From Euryodendron excelsum (lineage: Eukaryota > Streptophyta > Magnoliopsida > Ericales > Pentaphylacaceae): a stretch of 64,000 nt of DNA. How positions within the stretch are numbered: position 1 is the stretch's first letter; every line of letters starts with the position of its first letter. The stretch covers positions 13,018,501-13,082,500 of the forward strand of contig CM065384.1 of NCBI GenBank assembly GCA_033060915.1, read 5' to 3'. The notes below the pieces were generated by a model. That model did not search any database and was not told where the DNA came from. It saw nothing but the letters and a program-made list of their open reading frames with translations. Made by a program: the position numbers and the translations under genes. Shown here in pieces: positions 55,089-64,000 of this stretch.

Positions 55089-56655
55089 GAATGTTTCTTT
55101 ATCATAGAAGTACCCAACAGATGACCATAGGGTATTCAAATTTGGTTGGCGTTCTGCAAGCATAAAGAAGATAACCAAGGTGCTCTAGATTTTCGATTGT
55201 AATTTTTTATACTGGAGAGAGATTCTGGGGTCTTCTGGGCTGTTTAATTTTTGCCTCTACCATCATTTTGTTATCTTTATTTGTTGTGTTTTAGGTACTG
55301 TTATTTTGATGAAATCTCAAAGCATTTGGTTGTCGCTAACAATCAATGAGCATATCATGCAACTTGACGCGGGCATCATATATATATGCATATATATTTA
55401 TATACACACATCTATACTCTTCTGTCCTGTTACTCAAAAGAGTGGTCTCCCAAGGTCCCCGATCCTACAAAGGTTCACTATTCTTTTATTTATTTTGTTG
55501 CATCTCAATTAGGAGCAACCTTATTGGCATAAACAATTATCCTTGTACCGTTTTTGTTTTCTGCCAAAGCTGAAAGAGAGGACTTTGTAGAATTTTCATA
55601 CTTCATTTAGTTGTTGAAGCTGCAATTGATTACCATAACCATGCTTCCACTTGGGATATTAAATGTAATCATCAGTGAATGAACCTATGCTTGTGCATTC
55701 AAGAACTTTTGTTTCTTAACCTCTTATTTCAATAGTGGGAGATGGATCAAACAGGGGGGAGAGTTCATTCACTCCTCAAAATCCTTCAATTTCTGAAGCA
55801 TGTTCTGCTAATTCCTTGGCTTAATGTATTCCCAGCTTTCCTGACATAATAGCATTAAAATCCCGGGAATGGAAAACTCCAAAATTTGACTTTGCTCCAT
55901 TATGGGGCTAGTTGTAGTAAGTCTGGCGCAATGAAGGTTGAAAGAGGACATGATCTGATGTGCAGGGTGACCATTATTTCTGTTTTATTTTGTTGCTTTT
56001 TTTATTTTTGGTTTTTTTTTTTGTTATTATTACTATTATTATTATTGGGTGGGTTTATGCCAATCTCTCCTGTCCCAGCCAGCTCTGTCCAGATTTGAAA
56101 TAGTGGCACAATTAACTTCCAAATAAAACGTTACCACCTGGTGAGCCACTCCATCTTTGCGCTTCCTTTTGTAACTAGCCGGGATAGCCAACGGCTGTTG
56201 AAAATCCTTTCAGCCTCGCTTGACCAAAAGTGCAATACAATGCACCAGAATGTACTCTAGGAGGGTTAAATTTTCATGCAGCTTTTAGCTCTGCGTGCGT
56301 GTGAAGAGATTATTTTTGTGTTTGGAGAAACTTTACTGCTATGCCAAGGCGTATAAATGTCCCAAAAAATCAAGCTATAACAACAAAAGCTCGGTAGGTT
56401 TCAGGAACCACTGTTGCTTTCTTTTTTGCTTACCAATGGTTCCCAATAATATACTCTTTAAAGGCTATTTTTCTGGACACGTGGGTATTGATTTAACTTA
56501 ATTCAGCATTTTAGGTTGAGCGTCATTTGAAAAGACGTTTTTACTAAAAACGCCTTTTGAAAATGTATTCTTACGTTGTATTTGAATTAATAAGGGAAAA
56601 AATAAAAGGAATATACGACTTGTAAAATAAAGGGAATACGTTATACACCAACAAA
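55089..56655 (+). other. 3' untranslated and downstream region of the zinc-finger gene
   Basis: Follows the stop codon. The transcript end cannot be placed: no AATAAA lies close to the stop, only T-rich stretches at about 55200 and 55265. A (TA)n-like run lies at about 55379-55400. No other gene seen. Confidence 0.45.
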
Positions 56656-56721
56656 AAATGTCATTACAAATGGCATTTTTTTTCTTTTTCCTAGGAAAAA
56701 ATACCATTTGAAATGACATTT
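56656..56721. repeat. hairpin with two 28-bp arms
   Basis: Arm 56656-56683 (AAATGTCATTACAAATGGCA...) and arm 56694-56721 are inverted with two mismatches in the core; the loop is 10 bases. It could be a tiny MITE or the core of a fold-back RNA. Confidence 0.65.
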
Positions 56722-56772
56722 ATATCAGGAAATTGTTTTTCCCCCCTCTCTATGAAGCAGTTAAACTTAACT

Positions 56773-57761
56773 TGCATAACTTCCAAACCGAAAAATCGAT
56801 TAATGTGCTGTCAACTCCCACACGTCACTCGTGTCACACCAGTGCCTCCTGCAAAGTTTTATACTCCTCGGACCCTTCCTCCTCATTTCGGTACCTCAAC
56901 AGCCGAGTTGGCCTACCTTCAAAAACTTAAGTTTTGAAATTCTAAAACATTGCATAACTTCCAAACTAAGAAATCAATTGACGTGCCATCAACTCCCACA
57001 CGTCACTCGTGTCACACCAGTGCCTCCCATCAAGTTTCACACTCCCCGAATCCTTCGTTCCCATTTCGGTACCCCAACGGCCGAGTTAGCCTACCTCTGA
57101 GAGCCTAAGTTTCGAAATGCTAAAACTTTGTATAACTTTCAAACAAGAAAATCGATTGACGTGCTGTCAACTCCCACACATGAGTCGTGTCACACCGATG
57201 CCTCACGTTAAGTTTCACACTTCCCGAACCCTTCCTCCCCATTTCGGTACCCAACGACTGAGTTCACCTACCTTAAAAAACTTAAGTTTTGAAATTCTAA
57301 AACATTGCAGAACTTTCAAACCGGAAAACCGATTGACGCGTCGTCAATTCCCACACATCACTCGTGTCACACTGGTACCTCCCATCAAATTTCACACTCC
57401 CCGAATCCTTCCTCCCCATTTTGGTACCCCAACAGCTAAGTTGGCCTACCTTTGAGAACTTAAGTTTTGAAATTCTAAAATTTTGCATAACTTCCAAACC
57501 GAAAAACCGATTGATGTGCCGTCAACTCCCACTCGTGAGTCGTGTGACACCTGTGCCTCCCGTCAAGATTCACACTCCCCGGACCCTTCCTCCACATTTC
57601 GGTACCCCAACGGCCAAGTTGGCCTACCTTTAAAAACTTAAGTTTTGAAATTCTAAAACATTGCATAACTTCCAAACTGGGAAACCGATTGATGTACCGT
57701 CAACTCCCACACGTTACTTATATTACACCGGTGCCTCCTGTCTAGTTTCACACTCCCTGGA
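56773..57761 (+). repeat. 178-bp tandem satellite, 5.6 units
   Basis: The marker TGCATAAC or a close variant recurs at 56773, 56951, 57129, 57306, 57484 and 57662, giving periods of 178, 178, 177, 178 and 178. Each unit contains TTCCAAAC, TCAACTCCCAC, GTGTCACACC and CCATTTCGGTAC. The last unit stops after 100 bp at the LTR-A insertion. Units differ at many positions, so the array is not fresh. Open frames across it arise because the unit is low in stop codons; with a 178-bp period the frame shifts every unit, so no protein is implied. Confidence 0.9.
57757..57761. repeat. target-site duplication, left, LTR-A copy 4
   Basis: CTGGA; partner CCGGA at 62366-62370. Other satellite units read CCCCGGA here, so CCGGA is ancestral. 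Confidence 0.55.
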
Positions 57762-58859
57762 TGTCGCACCCAGATTTTTCGCACTCAAGGAATACACACA
57801 CTAACAGGAAAAATATTATACTCTCTCGTTAGAACTCATCCTCCTAGAAGCATGAGTGTGACTAGGTTTGAATTGAAAATAGATTTAAATAAAGGGCTTT
57901 TAGAAAAGATTCGGAGTCGCCACCTAACTTGATTAAGGTGAGTTAGGTCATCTAAAAACTAAGCACAACCCGAAGACTACACTTAGGGTTTTTGAAAACG
58001 ATTTTGAAAATACCTCCTCAAGAAAGGGTTTTTAAGAAACTAGGTTGTTTGGCAATTTTTGGAAAACATTTAAGCCCTTTTTTGAAAATAACTCCATTTT
58101 GGTCTTTCGAAAACAGTGATCTAAGTTCGGAGGTTGGTTACGTGTAGGAAAGACGCACTAAGCTATCACCCTACCCCGCCTTTGTGGTACCTACATGTCT
58201 ATTCACCCTAGATTTATCTATGAGAGTCTTCAACTAACAAATGTCCAATCCTATCCACTTTAAAAAAAGAATATTTAAAAAAATATGCTGCATGATATGC
58301 AAGTGCAAGAAAAGAGAGTTGGAAAATAGATTTGGAAGTAGATTTGAAAAAAAATTGATTTGATTTTAGAAAAGAGATTCGAAAGATAGATTTGAAATTG
58401 GAAAGTTTTAGAAATTGAAAATAAAAATTTGAAAATAGACTTTTGAAATTGGAAACTTAAAATAAATTATGGAATTGGTGATTTGAAAAGAGTTATGGAA
58501 ATAGAAGCTTGAAAAAAATTGTGACTGCACCCATGAGGGTTGTCTACGTATCCTTTTTGAGGAATCAAGTCAGTTATAATTCGTACAAAAGTCCGATAGA
58601 AAACATTTTGGATTTGATTTGAAAAAGGAATTGAATTGGAATTTGGATTTGATTTGTATTTAGAATAGAGGATTGGAATTTAGAATTTAGAATTGAAAAG
58701 ATTGGATTTTGATTTGGAAAGATAGAAGTTGGAGGAAAGATTTAGACTTGTTTTGAAAAGATTGAGGTTCAGGCAACCTAGACTTAGGAAAGATAAGATT
58801 TAGAAAGGACTTGAGATTAAGATAGACTTGACTCGAATGTTGAACTTGGAAGATTAAGG

Positions 58860-59350
58860 AAAGATTGGATTTAGGAAAGATTCGAATTGGGAAAGTTTCA
58901 AAATAGGAAAGTTTCATTTTAGAAAAGTTTCATTTTAGGAAAGTTTTCAAATTAGGAAAGTTTCATTTTAGGAAAGTTTTGAAATGGGGAAGTTTTGAAA
59001 TAGGAAAGATTTGAAAGTTGGAAAGTTTAGAATTTAGAAAGTTTCAAATTTAGAAAGTTTTAGATTTAGAAAAATTTAAAGTTTAGGAAAGTTTAGAATT
59101 TTAGAAAGATTCAAAGTTTGAGTTTTAGAAATTCTGAAAATTAGGAAAGGTTTGAGTTTAAGAAAGATTTGGAAGCTTAGATTTGGAAAGTTTAATTTTG
59201 GAAAGGTGTGGAATTAGGAAAGGGTTGGATTGGGAAGGATTTGGAAGCCTAAAGTTTAAGAAAAGATTTAAATGCTTTAGTTTTAGAAACTTAAGGTTTA
59301 GGAAGGTATAAGATTAGGAAAGATTTGAATTAGGAAAGATTTGGGTTTGG
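58860..59350. repeat. AT-rich tail of LTR-A with short GGAAAGTTT-type repeats
   Basis: Words of the form TTAGGAAAGTTT and TTAGAAAGTTT recur every 15-25 bp without a strict period. The equivalent parts of copies 1-3 show TTTCCTAAAAT and TTTCCAAAA on the plus strand. It is simple-sequence-like decay within the LTR. Confidence 0.55.
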
Positions 59351-60800
59351 AAGGATTGAGATTCCTATTTTCTAAAACAAATGATTGAATTTTGTTCCTA
59401 AAGAGGTGATTTGATTTTGTTTCCAAAAACGGAGGATAGGATCTAGTTTCCTAAACGGGAGGTTGGATTTGGTATGGATTTGGAAGGATGATGTTTTAGA
59501 AACCCTAGATTTGGAAGACTATAGTTTTGATGTAGAAAATAGGTTTTTGAAAACTTATGATTTAGGCGTAAAAAGGAGATTTTGAAAACCTAAATTTTGA
59601 GGCAAGATTGGAAATCATGTTTTTGGGAAGAAAAATTAGAGTTTCCTACTTGTCGATTCTAGGGTTTGACTTGGGCTCCAAGAAAAGAGATTTTGGAAAG
59701 TGAGTTTTTAGAAAGTAAAACTTTGAGAGAGTTTTTAGAAAGAGTTGTTTAGGAAGGAAACGTAGGGAGCGCTTTTGGAAAGTGAACTTTGAGGAAAGCG
59801 TTTTGAAAAGGAGTTTGAAAAGGGGTTTGAAAAATAAATTTTTAGAGGGAGTTTTTGAAAACAATTTTGGAAAGGAGATTGGAGAGAGTTTTTAGAAAAT
59901 ATGTTAGAAAAGAGATTTTTAGAGGGAGAGATTTAAAAAGAGAGTTTTTAGAAAGTATATAAAGTATCTCACTTTCCTAAAATGATTCTATCCATAAGAA
60001 GATTAGAACCACTTTAAGATAGTGGTTTTGAAAACAAATGAGGATTTGAAAGTATGGACCGTATTGGTCACTTTAAATGTAACACTTTCCTAAAGCAACC
60101 CTAGCCATGGAAAGGCTAGAATCACTTTAGGATTGTGATTTTGAAAATAAGTTTTGAAGAAGAAAATTTGATGCAAGTTTTGAAAACAAGTTTGAAAACG
60201 AATTTTGGAGAATGCAAGATCATGATATGCACAATGCAAGTTGGGGTCGTGAACATACAAGGTTAAAGGCTTCACCTTGTAATCAAGGGGGCTAAACCCA
60301 CGTGGTCTCTGGTTAGACTAAAAGAAAGCCCCTGACACGGTGACCTTCCAATAGCCTAATCCTACACATGGATCGAAAAATCCCTTGTTCCAAGCATGCA
60401 AGAAATGGGGGGAAGAAGATCCAAATGGGTTCGGAGAGAGAAGAGAGAGGGGGAAGATTCGTAAACTTAAATAAAGAGCCTACCTTATGTCTTCTTTATT
60501 TGTGTTGTTTTGCGCGCTTTGCTTTTCTTGCTTCGCTTTGGTCTTCGCTTCAGTCTTCGGGAACTTGTCTTCGAGAGCTTCAGTTTGCAGCACTTCAAGT
60601 CTTCAATGGAGACTTTGGAGGCTAGTGTATGAGTATATGAGAGTGTATGAGTGTATAGGAGGCTAGGGCTTGTGTATGGAGGCTAGGGTTTGGAGAACCT
60701 AAAGGAGACTAGGGTTTAGAGAGGCTACGAGCTCTGTATATCAAATAATAGGGTTTTCAGACTGAGTTTGCAGACCACTTTCATGCTGGCGGAGGCTCTA

Positions 60801-60890
60801 TATTTATAGAGAGAGGAATGACCTGGCGCCTATTCCAATGGCGCCAGGCCAAAAAACCTTCTAGCGCCACTAAGAGTGGCGCCAGCCACT
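60801..60890 (-). promoter_or_regulatory. TATA box and GGCGCC palindrome cluster of LTR-A copy 4
   Basis: TATTTATA at 60801-60808 is TATAAATA on the minus strand. Upstream of it on that strand GGCGCC occurs at 60825-60830, 60840-60845 and 60878-60883, with AGCGCC between. This is the best-preserved version of the cluster. Confidence 0.55.
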
Positions 60891-62365
60891 TAAGAAAGTT
60901 TTAAGGTCGGCAAGCAACGTATCTTCAGAAGATTTGGGCGCCTGTTCTAGTGAGTACCATGCAATTTTTAACCTGGCTTCACTAGGAGTGGCTCCGGAAG
61001 GTCCGGGAAAGATTTAAGGGACCAAGAATGGCCTGGAAAGTTGAAAAGGGACAGGAACCCTTAGAATAGGGTCCCGAGGCTAATGGACTTAAAAAAGGAT
61101 GACAAGATTTGTCGGAAGGGTTGACCGAGCCATTAGGGGCAAAACGGTCAAATAAGTCGGAAAGCTGCCAGGACGGACTCAAAATGTCTCAGAAGAAGAC
61201 TCAAAATTTGAAAACATTATCTAGAATGTCCCAGGAGGTTACCGGTTTGATACCCAGAGCCGGTATACTCGGAAAAAGCGACCGGCCCACCAGGGGCAAA
61301 ATAGTCATTTTGCACTGGGTTTGCCGGCATTTACTCGAAATGATCTGAAAAGATAATAGAAGGTTGAGAATACTATAAGAAGTATTCTTGGGAGGTTACT
61401 GGTTTGATACCTAGAGCCGGTGTGGTCCCCGGGGCGTTCGGATGCCTAGGGGCAAAATGGTCATCTTGATCGGAAAGTCTCGGAATTGGCCCGAAACTAA
61501 CTAGAAGGCACTTAATCATGCCGGATTGCTTTTAAGACAATCTTGGAAGGGTGGACTTTCCGTTTTGAGGACTTAGGTACTTTCTTGAGAAATGTGCCAA
61601 AAATGGCCCTAGGGGTAGTTTGGTCATTTTTCATCAAAGTGGGCTAGCAGGCATCGGTGTTGACTTGGGTTTTGAGTATTTCTGCCACTCTGACGACGGT
61701 GCCGTGATACAGGGGTTGTTGGCAATTCCCTATATTGACCTGTTTGTGAGTACTTCCGCTACTCTGACAGTTGCGATGTTTACGAGTACTTCCGCTACTC
61801 TAACGGTTCGTGATCATTCTTGAGACTGCCTAATCTCAGGAAGTTGCTAAATGGACTTAACGTCTAAGGAATCAACTTTCTCAAAAGGCGTGCCGAAATA
61901 GATATTTCTGCATTAGCGGGCTAGTAGGCGCCAAAGGTGGACCGTTCTACCATGTAGGGGACTTAGGGTCTCGTCCTGGCCGACAAGTTTGAAGGGACTT
62001 ACCATTCCTAAGAGTTCACTCAGAAACGTGCCGGATTGGATGGTCTTACCCCCGTAAGAAATCAACTTTCTCGAAAGGTGTGCCGAATTTAATTGCAATT
62101 AGAATTAGAATTGAAAATGGAAATGGAATTGGAAAGGGGACTTACCGTCTTCGGAAAGACGTGCCTGTTGGAATTGGACCGAACATTACTCCCAAGGTTA
62201 TTTTGGTCATTTTGTCTCTATTTAGACCCTGCGGGCCCGTGAAGCGGTTTGATTGACGGGATTAGACTTGGAAAGTTGATTTGACTCAGAATATGTCCAC
62301 ATTGACTTGAATACAAGTCTGGATGGACTGTAAACTGCCGAGCGATCAAAAATGGGGTGCTTACA

Positions 62366-62370
62366 CCGGA
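62366..62370. repeat. target-site duplication, right, LTR-A copy 4
   Basis: CCGGA; partner of CTGGA at 57757-57761. The sequence after it is not satellite, so the insertion site was at the satellite edge or the right flank has been replaced. Confidence 0.5.
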
Positions 62371-62371
62371 T

Positions 62372-64000
62372 TGTCACGACCCATTTTATCTTCTAGATCG
62401 GGACAAGGGGTTAAGGTAAAGATACATCGTTCACATACTTCCAAAATGATTATTACATCCAGAGAACATTATGTTTCTAGTTGAGATCCATAACTTTATT
62501 TTATGTACAATCCAAACTAAATATTAAGAAAATTCCAAATGAACTGTGTGGTTCATTTCTCTTAATCATTTCTGTGGAATCCAGCTAAAGTCTCTTTTCT
62601 TGAAATTTTTCCCATAAGATAGGAATGAGCTGCGAAGCCCAGTAGGAATCTCATAAATTCTATAAAGCACAAGTTTAAATGCAATATAGTAAAAAGATAG
62701 CATGGCACACATATGCCCCTTGTACTTCTTTTCTTTTTTATCAATACCAGGATTCTTGCAGGTATGTCCTGCTCGGGCATCATCAAGCCCAATGGACCTA
62801 CCCTTGACCCTTCCCCTTGTCAAGATAGTAGGGGCCCACCCATGATTATCTGGCCAATATCAAGCCCATCAAAGCTGACCCATGATCACCCCAGATCAAG
62901 CCCAGTCAGGTTTGCCCATGATATTAACTTAGGGTCTTTTCTTTTTGATTGTTCCACCCTTATTCCTTCCCAATGATGTACGCATACAGTGAATGTATAT
63001 TTGTGGAAAGCAATATAATCAACAATATAATTAGCAGGAAGACATAAAGTCAACACAGTAATTTACAAGGTATCTGATAAGAAGAAAATAAGCATGTATT
63101 TTAAAGAATGCATAAGTTCCTACCCTGGTTGTATATCTAGGTCAAAATGGTCCTTGGGTCACGTATGGTCTGTAAAACAAGGAGCCGGTAGTAAGTTTTC
63201 TTATCCAGTTATCAGTAGTTGTCCATACTTGTCTCGATTCTCAATGTTCAAGGGTTGCAGTTCTAATAATCAGTTTATCGGTGTTAAGTAATAGGATACA
63301 ATGGGTATCTTGGTGGATTTAGGTCTTGGAATTCTTTTCGTCTCTCGTCAAGAACGGAATTGTCCGGGGTTGGTATCGAAGGGGATTATCTAAAATTTTT
63401 ATCGGGAGCTCCAGTGACCCATACTCTCCCATTTCTGGATTCCTCATATTATTTGAGGTATCTCGGTAAAATTTCATATTATTCCCTTTGATGTTGTAAT
63501 TTATATGATTTTGTTTGTCAAAACACAGATATAATTCAACAGAAAATCATATAAATATCTGAAAAATCTAGAAAAATAGGGGAAGGCCTCTTTGGGTGTC
63601 ATAATCACGTTATAAAAATTTCAGGCTGAGGGAGTGTGGGACACACCCACATGCGCCACCATCCGCACGTCGGGGAAGGAAGGCAATGCCTTCATCTTCT
63701 TCTTCGCGCGGCTAGAGACTTCCCTCGCCAATTTTCATCAATCTGTGGTCCTCCTGACCATCCATGTGTGGCCCAGAGAATGCTATGGACCCGGGCCACA
63801 CATTCATGGTCAGTGCTCAACCTACGGTGGCCCGAGGTGGTCGTTTTTGCTAGAAAAGCTCGGCTGCATGGCGGAACCCTAAGGTTCCAGACCTACAACT
63901 AAGCTTTTGGGCCTCTTCCCATGTTTTTCTGGAAAAGTGTTCTTCACAAAAGTTGTTTGGAACATCTAGACGAAGAGCACCCAATTGGCCTTATCAGATT
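62372..64000 (+). mobile_element. possible LTR edge, continuing past the window
   Basis: TGTCACGACCCATTTTATC at 62372 resembles the start of several plant Ty3/gypsy LTRs. No second edge, primer site or protein domain is visible before the window ends. Short open frames at 62713-62976 and 63634-63902 match nothing I recognise. Confidence 0.3.

Larger units (their letters stand above)
57762..62365 (-). mobile_element. LTR-A solo LTR, copy 4, 4,604 bp
   Basis: In plus orientation it starts TGTCGCACCC and ends GGGGTGCTTACA, the reverse of the copy 1-3 ends, with 5-bp flanks matching at 4 of 5. It is uninterrupted, so it gives the family's best length, 4.6 kb. On the minus strand, in order: the modular region (62365 to about 60950), the palindrome cluster (60890-60823), the TATA box (60808-60801), a leader with GGGTTT-type words, a donor at about 60483, and the AT-rich tail with many TTAGGAAAG repeats (58860-59350). 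No proteins are encoded. Confidence 0.85.

Noticed and set aside
54699..55178. 159-codon minus-strand open frame across exons 6 and 7
   Set aside because: It lies antisense to two zinc-finger exons with clear splice signals; its length is chance and the product matches nothing known.
56713..57675. A chain of open frames with recurring peptides such as FHTPRTLPPHFGTP
   Set aside because: They follow the 178-bp satellite; the period is not a multiple of three, so no continuous protein repeat exists, and no start or splice context supports a gene.
60823..60890. TGGCGCC words as a tRNA-Asp primer-binding site
   Set aside because: They lie upstream of the TATA box inside the LTR and are palindromic, not next to an LTR end, and lack the rest of the primer complement.

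Overview
This window is nuclear DNA from a flowering plant, probably a eudicot with a large, repeat-rich genome. The signs are one intron-split nuclear gene whose N-terminus looks like an organelle-targeting peptide, plant LTR retrotransposon lineages (Athila-like Ty3/gypsy and Ty1/copia), Mutator- and hAT-type MITEs, a LINE remnant and a 178-bp tandem satellite. There are no bacterial operons, CRISPR arrays or convincing stand-alone tRNA or rRNA genes. The species cannot be named from sequence alone.

Layout. Positions 1-3166 are AT-rich, with one weak candidate first exon near 1.9-2.1 kb and one terminus of a DNA transposon. Positions 3167-24126 are a nested retrotransposon block. An LTR of about 4-5.5 kb (family 'LTR-A', TGT...ACA ends, 5-bp target duplications) was entered by a second LTR-A element (7793-23220). 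That was entered by a third LTR-A solo LTR (8520-13851), which holds a 1,320-bp solo LTR (8649-9968). A truncated Athila-like element on the minus strand (13948-19796) also lies inside the second copy. Positions 24223-28722 are a decayed Ty1/copia element. Mutator-type and purine-rich MITEs fill the space up to the gene.

The only gene I can support fully runs from 30610 to 55088 on the plus strand: seven exons, 1,332 coding bases, 443 residues, four RanBP2-type zinc fingers. It belongs to the plant VAR3/OZ organelle zinc-finger family. Its zinc-finger exons are separated by introns of 11.0, 9.6 and 2.0 kb loaded with transposons: a LINE remnant, hAT-like MITEs, a possible Pack-MULE nested in a MITE, purine-rich MITEs and dispersed repeats. 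All fingers are split at the same codon position and phase. A possible alternative terminal exon at 31986-32094 would give a protein with no complete zinc finger.

Downstream of the gene come a short hairpin (56656-56721), the 178-bp satellite (56773-57761), a fourth LTR-A solo LTR on the minus strand (57762-62365), and a stretch starting TGTCACGACCC that may be the edge of another LTR and runs to the window end. Most of the window is therefore a stratified record of transposon insertion around and inside one slowly evolving organelle RNA-processing gene. Exon junctions were derived by hand from reading frame, GT/AG signals and family homology; no transcript data were available.
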